From Bacteroidia bacterium (GTDB lineage: Bacteria > Bacteroidota > Bacteroidia > Flavobacteriales > NORP286): a stretch of DNA of 6,568 nt. The DNA is taken from positions 1 to 6,568 of the forward strand of contig JAESTI010000191.1 in assembly GCA_016763665.1 (NCBI GenBank), written 5' to 3'. The position numbers were made by a program, and so were the translations under genes. The notes under the pieces were generated by a model, which searched no databases, was not told where the DNA came from, and worked only from the letters and a program-made list of their open reading frames with translations. Positions 1 to 6,004 of the stretch are shown here, in pieces. Numbering within the stretch: position 1 is the stretch's first letter; every line of letters begins with the position of its first letter.

Positions 1-1296
1 AACTTTAATATTAATAAGTATCTAGTTACTGTAGTAAAAGGCAAGGAGCAGTATGCTGATTTAGAGTTGGCTAAGCAGAGAGCTGCGTACTTAAAATGGA
101 AAACACTCGAAAACCTTGATAAATATTTGATCGAGTTTGAAAGTAATTTTACAGCACGGGGTGGAAAAGTTATTTGGGCCAATGATGCAGAGGAAGCCAA
201 CAATGAAACTCTAAAAATACTTCAGTCAGTGAATGCAAAGTCTGCAGTAAAGTCAAAATCTATGACTACTGAGGAGCTACATTTGAATGAGTTTTTAGAG
301 AAAAACAACATCGAGCCAATTGAGACCGATTTAGGTGAGTATATAGTTCAATTAGCTGGTGAGAAGCCCTATCATATTGTAACTCCGGCGATGCATAAGT
401 CAAAAGAGGATGTTGCTGAACTATTTCATGAGAAACTAGGAACACCAATTGACAGTCCACCGGAAGAACTAACATTAATTGCAAGAAAAAAGCTTAGAGA
501 AAAATATACTTCAGCAGAGGTAGGAATAACAGGTGCTAACTTTTTAATTGCGGATACCGGGGCAATTGCTATTACTGAAAATGAAGGAAATGCCAGGCTC
601 ACCATTACTTTCCCCAAAATACAAATTGCTATTGTTGGTATTGAAAAAATGATCCCATCAATGAACGATCTTTCTTTGTTTTGGCCATTACTTGCTACTC
701 ATGGAACCGGTCAGAATGTGACTGTGTATAATACAATAATCAATGGCGCACGAGCTGAGGATGAACCTGATGGGCCTGAAGAAATGTACGTTGTACTGCT
801 GGATAATGGCCGTTCAAAAATATTAAGTGATCCAACCCTCAGGTCATCGCTTGCTTGTATAAGATGCGGAGCTTGTTTAAATGTTTGTCCGGTTTATAAA
901 AACATTGGTGGCCATACTTATGATACGACTTATAGTGGCCCTATTGGTTCGGTAATAAGTCCTCACTTTAGGGGGTTAGAAGATTTTAAACATCTTAGTC
1001 ATGCGTCCTCTTTGTGTGGGAATTGCTCTGAAGTATGCCCTGTAAAAATTCCTATTCATAATTTACTGCTTTACAACAGGAAAAAGGCTGTGGACCAGGA
1101 TTTAGTAAAAAATTCTGAGAAGTGGATGTGGTATTTTTGGAAGAAATCTATGTTAAATAGAAAGTGGATGAATAGAGGTAGTTCGGGGATGAAGAATTTC
1201 TTTTTAAAGCAGGCGTTAAAGAAAAGCTGGGGAAAAAGAAGAGTTAATCCCCAAATTGCAAAAAAATCCTTTAATCAACTATGGAAAGAGCGTTAA
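1..1296 (+). CDS. lutB: LutB/YkgF-type lactate utilization iron-sulfur protein, 5' end outside the window
   Basis: The reading frame is open from base 1, so the gene starts left of the window; 431 residues are visible and perhaps 20-40 are missing compared with about 475 in family members. The in-frame TTG at 67 is not a good start, because the family's conserved helix before 'NLDKYL' already begins upstream of it. Counting codons from base 1, an LUD (DUF162) domain spans roughly 30-280 with 'SAEVGITGANF' and 'ENEGNARLT'. A ferredoxin-like part follows, with C286-x2-C289-x2-C292-x3-C296-P and C339-x2-C342-x3-C346-P, then a basic LutB C-terminal tail. By family knowledge, LutB acts with LutA and LutC in cytoplasmic oxidation of L-lactate to pyruvate. 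Neither partner lies downstream; lutA may be upstream, outside the window. The second cluster shows three cysteines, with serine where E. coli YkgF has a fourth. Family assignment is firm; the substrate is inferred. Confidence 0.93.
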   Translation, partial: NFNINKYLVTVVKGKEQYADLELAKQRAAYLKWKTLENLDKYLIEFESNFTARGGKVIWANDAEEANNETLKILQSVNAKSAVKSKSMTTEELHLNEFLEKNNIEPIETDLGEYIVQLAGEKPYHIVTPAMHKSKEDVAELFHEKLGTPIDSPPEELTLIARKKLREKYTSAEVGITGANFLIADTGAIAITENEGNARLTITFPKIQIAIVGIEKMIPSMNDLSLFWPLLATHGTGQNVTVYNTIINGARAEDEPDGPEEMYVVLLDNGRSKILSDPTLRSSLACIRCGACLNVCPVYKNIGGHTYDTTYSGPIGSVISPHFRGLEDFKHLSHASSLCGNCSEVCPVKIPIHNLLLYNRKKAVDQDLVKNSEKWMWYFWKKSMLNRKWMNRGSSGMKNFFLKQALKKSWGKRRVNPQIAKKSFNQLWKER

Positions 1297-1336
1297 TATG
1301 TGGATGCAAACTATTAGGAATTAAGTAATTATTGAT

Positions 1337-1344
1337 TAATTTTG
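1337..1344 (+). promoter_or_regulatory. Candidate Bacteroidota -7 promoter box for the lipoprotein gene
   Basis: TAATTTTG fits the TAnnTTTG -7 consensus of Bacteroidota and ends 52 bp before the ATG at 1397, giving a leader of roughly 45 nt. No TTG or TTTG is visible at the expected -33 distance, and the 100-bp gap is AT-rich, so a chance match is quite possible. I see no terminator for lutB in the same gap. Confidence 0.3.
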
Positions 1345-1396
1345 AAATCAAATTTTTGAAACTCAATTTATCATTAAATATAAACATCACAAAAAA

Positions 1397-2068
1397 ATGA
1401 AAAGGTTTAGTATTTTATTATTAGTTGCGATTTTCTGTCTCCCTTTTTCAGGCTGTAAAAAAGGAGAAGAAGATCCTGGAATTTCTTTTAAATCAAGAGA
1501 TGGAAGAGTAAAAGGTATTTGGAAATTAACTAAAATTACAGAGACAAGTACTGATGTAGATAAAACAACGTATGTAGTACTTGGGGTATCAGTAGCTTCA
1601 GTAACAACTACAGTTAACACTGTTGATTATGATGGTACGGATATGACTACAACAGAATTAGTTACACTTGAGGCAAATTCAACTACAACTGATGATGTTG
1701 AAATAACCGTTACTACTTATGGGGTGACTGTTACTATTAATAAAGACAATACTTACTCTTACAGTTTATCTACAACTGATAAAGAATATTGTACTTCAAA
1801 TGCTTCAACTTGTACAACATTCCCAAGTTCAAATCCAGCTAGTTATACTGAGGATGAGGATGGAGAGTGGAACTGGGCAGATGCAAATGATAAGAAGATT
1901 CATTTAATCACTGATGCACCCTATTTTTCAGGTAAGTTAAAAAAATGTTCCAGCAGTGAGTTGATTTTTGAAACGACTTGGGATGAGTCAGATAAAACCA
2001 CTTCCACTGATTATGTAAATGAAGGAACTTCTACAGGTACTAAAACTTATACCTGGACAAAGCAATAA
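1397..2068 (+). CDS. Threonine-rich lipocalin-like lipoprotein
   Basis: This 223-residue protein starts with a type II signal peptide: K2-R3, a hydrophobic stretch over 6-17, and a lipobox ending F17-S18-G19-C20. C20 would be lipidated; phenylalanine at -3 is slightly unusual. The acidic 'GEEDP' just after the cysteine resembles surface-export signals of Bacteroidota lipoproteins, so outer-leaflet display is possible (inference). The segment 'GRVKGIWKLTKI' (36-47) carries a G-x-W like that opening lipocalin-like domains, and the rest alternates in beta-strand fashion. About 43 of 223 residues are threonine, mostly in a region without clear homology (48-125). C132, C139 and C184 remain in the mature protein. 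The A-rich leader lacks a Shine-Dalgarno sequence. It is followed by its own terminator and seems monocistronic. The ligand and role are unknown; the lipoprotein call is strong and the lipocalin fold moderate. Confidence 0.82.
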   Translation: MKRFSILLLVAIFCLPFSGCKKGEEDPGISFKSRDGRVKGIWKLTKITETSTDVDKTTYVVLGVSVASVTTTVNTVDYDGTDMTTTELVTLEANSTTTDDVEITVTTYGVTVTINKDNTYSYSLSTTDKEYCTSNASTCTTFPSSNPASYTEDEDGEWNWADANDKKIHLITDAPYFSGKLKKCSSSELIFETTWDESDKTTSTDYVNEGTSTGTKTYTWTKQ

Positions 2069-2088
2069 AGAGTTAATTTAAAATAATT

Positions 2089-2121
2089 AAATCCAGCTCA
2101 TTTTGGGCTGGATTTTTTTTT
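2089..2121 (+). terminator. Rho-independent terminator after the lipoprotein gene
   Basis: AAATCCAGCTC (2089-2099) pairs with GGGCTGGATTT (2105-2115) around the loop ATTTT, with one T-G wobble, and nine T follow at 2113-2121. It starts 21 bp after the lipoprotein stop. On the minus strand the same stem is followed by a less even T-rich run, so it might also stop transcripts running past mnmG. Confidence 0.9.
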
Positions 2122-2134
2122 GGATGACTATCGC

Positions 2135-2244
2135 TGTCACTCTGAATGAAGCGCAGCACAATGAAGAGTCTGTTTAATAGAACGTATTACTCAACAGATT
2201 CTTCATTCACCCTGCACACAAGCCAAGCTGTATTCAGAATGACA
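2135..2244. repeat. Imperfect palindromic intergenic repeat (REP/MITE-like) of about 110 bp
   Basis: The outer arms TGTCACTCTGAAT (2135-2147) and ATTCAGAATGACA (2232-2244) pair with one mismatch. The inner arms AATGAAGAGTCTGTT (2160-2174) and AACAGATTCTTCATT (2193-2207) pair completely apart from one G-T wobble. The 18-nt tip holds a small TAATA/TATTA inverted repeat. The middle of each arm, 2148-2159 and 2208-2231, pairs poorly and differs in length. The termini and the 'GAAGAATCTGTT' core resemble a palindromic repeat that I recall as dispersed in many Bacteroidota genomes. It has no coding potential and lies between two convergent genes, where it could fold into a long hairpin or act as a bidirectional transcription barrier. 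Confidence 0.8.
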
Positions 2245-2252
2245 TAAAAAGG

Positions 2253-4115
2253 TTACCTCCCCATATAAACCATCAACACAGAAATATCAGCAGGAGAAAC
2301 ACCGCTAATACGAGAAGCTTGGCCAATAGTAGCGGGCTTTATCTTATTCAATTTTTCCCGGGCCTCTAATGATAATGGAGTAATCTCTTGATAATCAGCT
2401 ATTTTAGATAAGTTTATTCGCTCTAAACGGTTCATTTTATCAACCATTTCTTGTTCTTTCTGAATATAGCCATCATATTTCAGGCTTACTTCTGCTTGCT
2501 CCACGCTATCTTCTTTGTAACGAGATAAATCGTTATCTAGCTTTTTAATATTTGTTCTCAAGTAGGCCAGGGATATTTGAGGTCTGGAAATAATATTGAT
2601 AAGCTTTACACTTTGTTTAATACATGCTGTATCAGCTATTTCCAGCAAAGGATTTACAATATCAGGTGAAATGCTTTCATTTCTAAGATACTGTAATATT
2701 TCATTGCTTTGCTTTAACTTAGTATTAGCAGCCTCCATTCTATCATCATTCGCTAGTCCTAATTGATTTCCTAATGGTGTCAATCTTAGATCCGCATTAT
2801 CTTGTCGTAGTAATATTCTATATTCTGCTCTGGATGTGAACATTCTATAAGGTTCTTCAGTACCTTTTGTAATAAGGTCATCAATAAGTACTCCAATATA
2901 TGCCTGAGCTCGGCTGAGTGTGAATGGAGCTTTATTGCTTATATTTTGATGGGCGTTGATTCCTGCCATAAGTCCCTGACAACCAGCTTCTTCGTAACCT
3001 GTTGTTCCATTTATTTGCCCTGCAAAGAACAAATTTTTGACCAATTTGGTTTCTAAAGTATAGTTCAGTTGAGTTGGAGGAAAATAATCATATTCAATGG
3101 CATATCCAGGACGAAACATTTTTACATTTTCGAAGCCAGATATTTTTGTAAGGGCCTGATGCTGAATGTTTTCCGGAAGTGATGTAGAAAAGCCATTCAC
3201 ATATATTTCTATAGTATTCCAGCCTTCCGGTTCTACAAATATTTGGTGCCTGTCTTTATCTGCAAATCTATTGATCTTATCTTCTATAGATGGACAATAC
3301 CTGGGTCCTATTCCTTTAATTCTTCCATTGAACATTGGAGATTGATCAAATCCTGTTTTCAGGATATCATGTACTTCGTTATTTGTGTAAGTAATATGGC
3401 AACTTCTTTGTTTAGTTAATGCCTTTGTATCTGTAAATGAGAATTTTGAAGGATTTTCATCTCCTTTCTGTTCTTCCATTTTGGAATAGTCTAAACTTCT
3501 TCCATCAACCCTTGGAGGGGTTCCTGTTTTCATCCTATCACTCACAAAACCAATACTTTGTAGCTGTTCAGTGATGCCAGTAGCAGCTCTCTCCCCTACT
3601 CTGCCTCCACCAAATTGTTTTTCACCTATGTGTATCAGGCCATTTAGGAATGTACCATTAGTTAGCACTACAGATTTGGCTTTAATGATCATTCCCATTT
3701 GAGTTTTAACCCCGGCTACCCTACCCTTTTCAATTACTAATTTAGTTACCATATCTTGCCAGAAGTCTACATTAGGAATATTTTCCAGGATTGTACGCCA
3801 TTCATTTGCAAACAACATTCTGTCGCTTTGTGCTCTTGGGCTCCACATCGCCGGACCTTTTGATTTGTTCAACATCCTGAATTGTATGGCAGTTCTATCT
3901 GTTACGATCCCTGAATAACCTCCCAGGGCATCTATCTCTCGGACAATTTGTCCTTTGGCTACCCCACCCATTGCTGGATTACATGACATCTGGGCAATGG
4001 TTTGGAGATTCATTGTAAGTAATAGCACAGATGAACCCAAGTTAGCCGCCGCAGCCGCAGCTTCACATCCTGCATGTCCAGCTCCTACTACTATTATGTC
4101 GTATTCTTTAAACAT
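2253..4115 (-). CDS. mnmG: tRNA uridine-5-carboxymethylaminomethyl modification enzyme MnmG (GidA)
   Basis: This 620-residue, full-length FAD protein works with MnmE to install the (carboxymethyl)aminomethyl group on C5 of wobble uridine 34 in certain tRNAs. The FAD-binding G-x-G-x-x-G is 'GAGHAG' at 11-16. C45 in 'SCNPAMGG' and C274 in 'RYCPSIEDKI' match the two functional cysteines of E. coli MnmG (C47, C277). Also visible are 'GGGRVGE' (169-175), 'KTGTPPR' (196-202), 'GTTGYEEA' (370-377), 'RMFTSRAEYR' (424-433), and the C-terminal helical domain with 'TIGQASRISG' (596-605) that binds MnmE and tRNA. I start at ATG 4115 ('MFKEYD'). A TTG at 4136 is in frame, but it is the end of the -7 box and so would not lie in the transcript. 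No Shine-Dalgarno sequence is evident. It appears monocistronic and faces the divergent GNAT gene. MnmE is not in the window. Confidence 0.98.
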   Translation of the reverse strand: MFKEYDIIVVGAGHAGCEAAAAAANLGSSVLLLTMNLQTIAQMSCNPAMGGVAKGQIVREIDALGGYSGIVTDRTAIQFRMLNKSKGPAMWSPRAQSDRMLFANEWRTILENIPNVDFWQDMVTKLVIEKGRVAGVKTQMGMIIKAKSVVLTNGTFLNGLIHIGEKQFGGGRVGERAATGITEQLQSIGFVSDRMKTGTPPRVDGRSLDYSKMEEQKGDENPSKFSFTDTKALTKQRSCHITYTNNEVHDILKTGFDQSPMFNGRIKGIGPRYCPSIEDKINRFADKDRHQIFVEPEGWNTIEIYVNGFSTSLPENIQHQALTKISGFENVKMFRPGYAIEYDYFPPTQLNYTLETKLVKNLFFAGQINGTTGYEEAGCQGLMAGINAHQNISNKAPFTLSRAQAYIGVLIDDLITKGTEEPYRMFTSRAEYRILLRQDNADLRLTPLGNQLGLANDDRMEAANTKLKQSNEILQYLRNESISPDIVNPLLEIADTACIKQSVKLINIISRPQISLAYLRTNIKKLDNDLSRYKEDSVEQAEVSLKYDGYIQKEQEMVDKMNRLERINLSKIADYQEITPLSLEAREKLNKIKPATIGQASRISGVSPADISVLMVYMGR

Positions 4116-4133
4116 GGTTGAAATATTAAAATG

Positions 4134-4141
4134 CAAAGATA
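4134..4141 (-). promoter_or_regulatory. Probable -7 promoter box for mnmG
   Basis: On the minus strand the bases read TATCTTTG, an exact fit to TAnnTTTG. It ends 18 bp upstream of the mnmG ATG, giving a short leader of about 10-15 nt. No clear -33 TTTG is visible; the parS site begins 28 bp upstream of the box, just beyond where that element would lie. Confidence 0.55.
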
Positions 4142-4169
4142 CGAAATTTAGAAATGGATTTTAAGAGAT

Positions 4170-4185
4170 TGTTCCACGTGGAACA
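4170..4185. other. parS: parS site 1, ParB-binding centromere sequence
   Basis: TGTTCCACGTGGAACA is a perfect 16-bp palindrome. It differs by one base from the B. subtilis parS consensus TGTTnCACGTGAAACA and equals the symmetrical version I recall from Pseudomonas. ParB loads on such sites and spreads as a CTP-dependent clamp, recruiting ParA and SMC for origin segregation. It lies between the divergent mnmG and GNAT starts, 55 bp from the mnmG ATG. A second copy is at 5485-5500. The parA and parB genes are not in the window. Confidence 0.9.
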
Positions 4186-4202
4186 TGTAAAATAAATACA
4201 TG
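4184..4202. repeat. Short inverted repeat overlapping the edge of parS site 1
   Basis: CATGTA (4184-4189) and TACATG (4197-4202) form perfect 6-bp arms around AAATAAA. The left arm shares its first two bases with parS. It could be a small operator or chance in AT-rich DNA; nothing shows which. Confidence 0.35.
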
Positions 4203-4224
4203 AAATCGTTTAGGTTATTATTTG

Positions 4225-4246
4225 TTATATTTATTTACTAATATAA
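4225..4246. repeat. AT-only inverted repeat upstream of the GNAT gene
   Basis: TTATATT (4225-4231) and AATATAA (4240-4246) are perfect 7-bp arms with an 8-nt spacer, 45 bp before the acetyltransferase ATG. It could be an operator, but arms made only of A and T arise easily by chance here. I see no convincing TAnnTTTG promoter box in this gap for the plus strand. Confidence 0.25.
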
Positions 4247-4291
4247 AATAATCAGTTAAATACATTTATTCTTTAGTTAGGACAATAAATT

Positions 4292-4717
4292 ATGAATAAC
4301 AATATAGAAATAGTATTTGCATGTGAATTAGATATGGAAGACTGTTTGATGTTTGACCAATTTATGGATAAGGATAGAATATCCGAATGGTTAGAAAAGA
4401 AAAAAATAATAATTGCCAAAGAAAATGATATAACCATAGGTTATTTACGGTTCATGTATTTCTGGCAAAACCTTCCCTATGTCTGTTTAATAAAAGTAAG
4501 TGAAAATAGACGCAAGCAAGGAATAGGAGAAGCATTGCTGCACTACTTAGAGGATTTCCTAATACAGAAAGGATTTAACAAATTACTTAGTTCGACCGAT
4601 GCAGATGGTACAGATTCACAATATTGGCATCGAAAGGTAGGGTTTGAAGAGGCTGGGTTTATAAGAGAAATTAACGAGAACAAAAGGGGAGAAATATTTT
4701 TCCTTAAGAGAATATAA
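4292..4717 (+). CDS. GNAT-family N-acetyltransferase
   Basis: This 141-residue protein is the usual length for a single GNAT domain, which transfers acetyl from acetyl-CoA to an amine. Conserved motif A, the CoA pyrophosphate loop, reads 'VSENRRKQGIGEALL' at 69-83, with R74-K75-Q76-G77-I78-G79 fitting R/Q-x-x-G-x-G/A. It is preceded by strand 'LPYVCLIKV' (61-69) and by 'ITIGYLRF' (47-54). The motif B region 'YWHRKVGFEEAGF' (111-123) is the typical end of the fold. The substrate cannot be read from sequence; small-molecule, antibiotic and protein acetylation are all possible. The gene is divergent from mnmG and convergent with the barrel gene 80 bp away, so it is probably transcribed alone. 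It is not a usual partner of mnmG or ybeY, which suggests accessory gain. No terminator was seen in 4718-4797. Confidence 0.88.
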   Translation: MNNNIEIVFACELDMEDCLMFDQFMDKDRISEWLEKKKIIIAKENDITIGYLRFMYFWQNLPYVCLIKVSENRRKQGIGEALLHYLEDFLIQKGFNKLLSSTDADGTDSQYWHRKVGFEEAGFIREINENKRGEIFFLKRI

Positions 4718-4797
4718 ATTTAGAAGCCTCAAAAGAATATAAAGCATTGTTTGGAAAAGGTTACATAGAGATTTAAGACTCCGTTAGCCATTTATTG

Positions 4798-5472
4798 CTA
4801 AAAAACAAATCCAAACTCCCATCCAAATTTTGGAAGTACCCCATTATAACCCATGCCATTAATACTTCCCAACATGTGATCATTGTCATCTTGTGTTCTT
4901 ACGTCAGCGACTCTCAACCCACCTCCAAAGTACATTAACATTGTGAGTTTTTGCTTATAGATGTATTTTGTACTAAACAAAATGCCCCCTTCTTTTCCTT
5001 TAATGAAATCTTCTAATGGGACTTTTTCAAATTCACGGCATCGGGTTGACCCAGACCAGGAAGTAGTCCATCTGATACAAGTAGTACCATCACCAGTGTA
5101 ATAAATTTCAGTGTAATCAAAATGCCCATAAAATGCCCAGTTTATCAGTAAATCACCATTTTTAGAAATATTTGAATTAAGCAGGTTCAATTTATAATGG
5201 ATCTCACCTTGGTAACCTATGAACTTACTTTTGTTTCTGCCTCCTGATTCTTCAGCATGCAAAATCCCATAGAATACTAATGCCGATTTTTTGTTATTGA
5301 ATTCTCGCTCATAACCCATTTTCAGGCGATTAATAGTCAGTGCGTTAAGGGAGAAGTAATAAGCGTTATTACCAAATTGTTTATTTGAAGATACTTCTGA
5401 TTCTTGTGGGAAAAGTAAACCGGGAATTAAAGAGAATACTATAAAGAGTAGGAGGGAGCAACAATTTTTCAT
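4798..5472 (-). CDS. Secreted hypothetical protein, putative outer-membrane beta-barrel
   Basis: I do not recognise a specific family for this 224-residue protein. It has a clear signal peptide (K2, hydrophobic 7-21, likely cleavage near 22-23 before 'QESEV'). The mature part alternates polar and hydrophobic residues in barrel-like strands, for example 'NRLKMGYEREF' (48-58), 'GEIHYKLNLL' (89-98) and 'LTMLMYFGGGLRV' (176-188). It ends in 'FGWEFGFVF', and a C-terminal phenylalanine is typical of proteins inserted by BamA. This suggests a small barrel of perhaps eight strands, with some resemblance to DUF3575-like proteins. C132 and C145 bracket a Trp/Ser/Thr-rich loop and could form a disulfide outside the cell. 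The start lies 28 bp after the ybeY stop, and parS site 2 fills most of that gap. No promoter is evident, so it may be transcribed with ybeY. Confidence 0.75.
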   Translation of the reverse strand: MKNCCSLLLFIVFSLIPGLLFPQESEVSSNKQFGNNAYYFSLNALTINRLKMGYEREFNNKKSALVFYGILHAEESGGRNKSKFIGYQGEIHYKLNLLNSNISKNGDLLINWAFYGHFDYTEIYYTGDGTTCIRWTTSWSGSTRCREFEKVPLEDFIKGKEGGILFSTKYIYKQKLTMLMYFGGGLRVADVRTQDDNDHMLGSINGMGYNGVLPKFGWEFGFVF

Positions 5473-5484
5473 AAGAATTGTTAT

Positions 5485-5500
5485 TGTTTCACGTGGAACA
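5485..5500. other. parS: parS site 2, ParB-binding centromere sequence
   Basis: TGTTTCACGTGGAACA reads TGTTCCACGTGAAACA on the minus strand, an exact match to the B. subtilis parS consensus TGTTnCACGTGAAACA. It differs from site 1 by one base. It directly abuts the ybeY stop codon (5501-5503) and lies 12 bp upstream of the barrel gene's ATG, so bound ParB would sit over that gene's start region. Confidence 0.92.
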
Positions 5501-5917
5501 TCAATAATTTTCTAAATACTGATCCTCCTTATTACGGATTGCTTGTTTATCCTCTTTGGTTTTATCATTGTAACCAATCAAATGGAGAATTCCATGTATT
5601 AATAAACGCTGAATCTCTGTGTTTATTTCAATTTCTAAGGTTTTTGCATTTTCTAATGCTCGATCAAGACTCATATATATATCTCCCGAAATTTCATTTT
5701 TATTATCAGATAAATCAAAAGTGATAATATCGGTATAGAAATCATGCTCAAGATGTTCTTTGTTAATTTCTAGCAAATACGAATCATTGCAAAAGATATA
5801 ATTTATGTTACCAACATAGCAGTTTTCCGCCTTAATAACCGATTCTATCCATTTTGACGTATTTTCTTCATCCAGAATCGGGTTTTCTACATTTTCTGTG
5901 AAATAATGGATTGGCAT
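5501..5917 (-). CDS. ybeY: Endoribonuclease YbeY, 16S rRNA 3'-end maturation and ribosome quality control
   Basis: This 138-residue metalloprotein (UPF0054) is near the usual length. The zinc motif H-x3-H-x5-H appears as 'HGILHLIGYND' (108-118): H108 and H112 match E. coli H114 and H118, but the third position (H124) is D118. The substrate-side motif appears as 'INKEHLEHDFYTDIITF' (51-67), with L56 where E. coli has the functionally important R59. I recall the 'GY-x-DKT' and 'HD-x-x-TDIITFD' forms as normal for Bacteroidota YbeY, so this is probably a lineage variant and not a decayed gene. The start chosen is ATG 5917 ('MPIHYF'); the TTG at 5926 would add only three residues. It lies 87 bp downstream of the ATP-binding protein gene on the same strand. 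Its stop touches parS site 2. It probably acts on 16S rRNA precursors and defective ribosomes in the cytoplasm. Confidence 0.95.
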   Translation of the reverse strand: MPIHYFTENVENPILDEENTSKWIESVIKAENCYVGNINYIFCNDSYLLEINKEHLEHDFYTDIITFDLSDNKNEISGDIYMSLDRALENAKTLEIEINTEIQRLLIHGILHLIGYNDKTKEDKQAIRNKEDQYLENY

Positions 5918-5930
5918 AATGATCAATTAA

Positions 5931-5938
5931 CAAATATA
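5931..5938 (-). promoter_or_regulatory. Candidate -7 promoter box for ybeY
   Basis: On the minus strand the bases read TATATTTG, which fits TAnnTTTG. It ends 13 bp before the ybeY ATG, which would give a very short leader. No -33 TTTG is visible and the 87-bp gap is very AT-rich, so the case is weak. If real, ybeY could be transcribed independently of the ATP-binding protein gene. Confidence 0.3.
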
Positions 5939-6004
5939 TAATTGAACAGTAGCATAAAATGATAAAATAATTTATTAGGAAAAAGAGGAGTAGCGGAGTG
6001 GAGC

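Noticed and set aside
67..69. TTG as the start of the LutB frame
   Set aside because: The frame stays open to base 1 and the upstream residues fit the family's N-terminal helix, so the gene is cut by the window edge.
723..731. TGTGTATAA, whose reverse complement TTATACACA matches the DnaA-box consensus
   Set aside because: It is a single copy inside the lutB coding region with no cluster of boxes or AT-rich unwinding element around it, so it is probably chance, even though the parS sites hint at a nearby origin.
1297..1396. Possible terminator after lutB
   Set aside because: Only tiny AT-rich inverted repeats such as TTTG-AAAT-CAAA are present, far too weak to call.
1387..1620. Minus-strand open frame of 77 codons opposite the lipoprotein start
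   Set aside because: It is the mirror of the lipoprotein's signal and Thr-rich codons and has no independent support.
4134..4136. TTG as an upstream start of MnmG
   Set aside because: It forms the last three bases of the TATCTTTG promoter box and adds seven residues absent from the family; ATG at 4115 gives the canonical N-terminus.
3955..4164. Plus-strand open frame of 69 codons opposite the mnmG start
   Set aside because: It is antisense to the highly conserved FAD-binding region of MnmG and its sequence is explained by that gene.
4718..4797. Possible bidirectional terminator between the convergent acetyltransferase and barrel genes
   Set aside because: No stem with a following T-run was found on either strand.
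5924..5926. TTG as an upstream start of YbeY
   Set aside because: It adds three residues only, and an ATG at 5917 gives a normal start.
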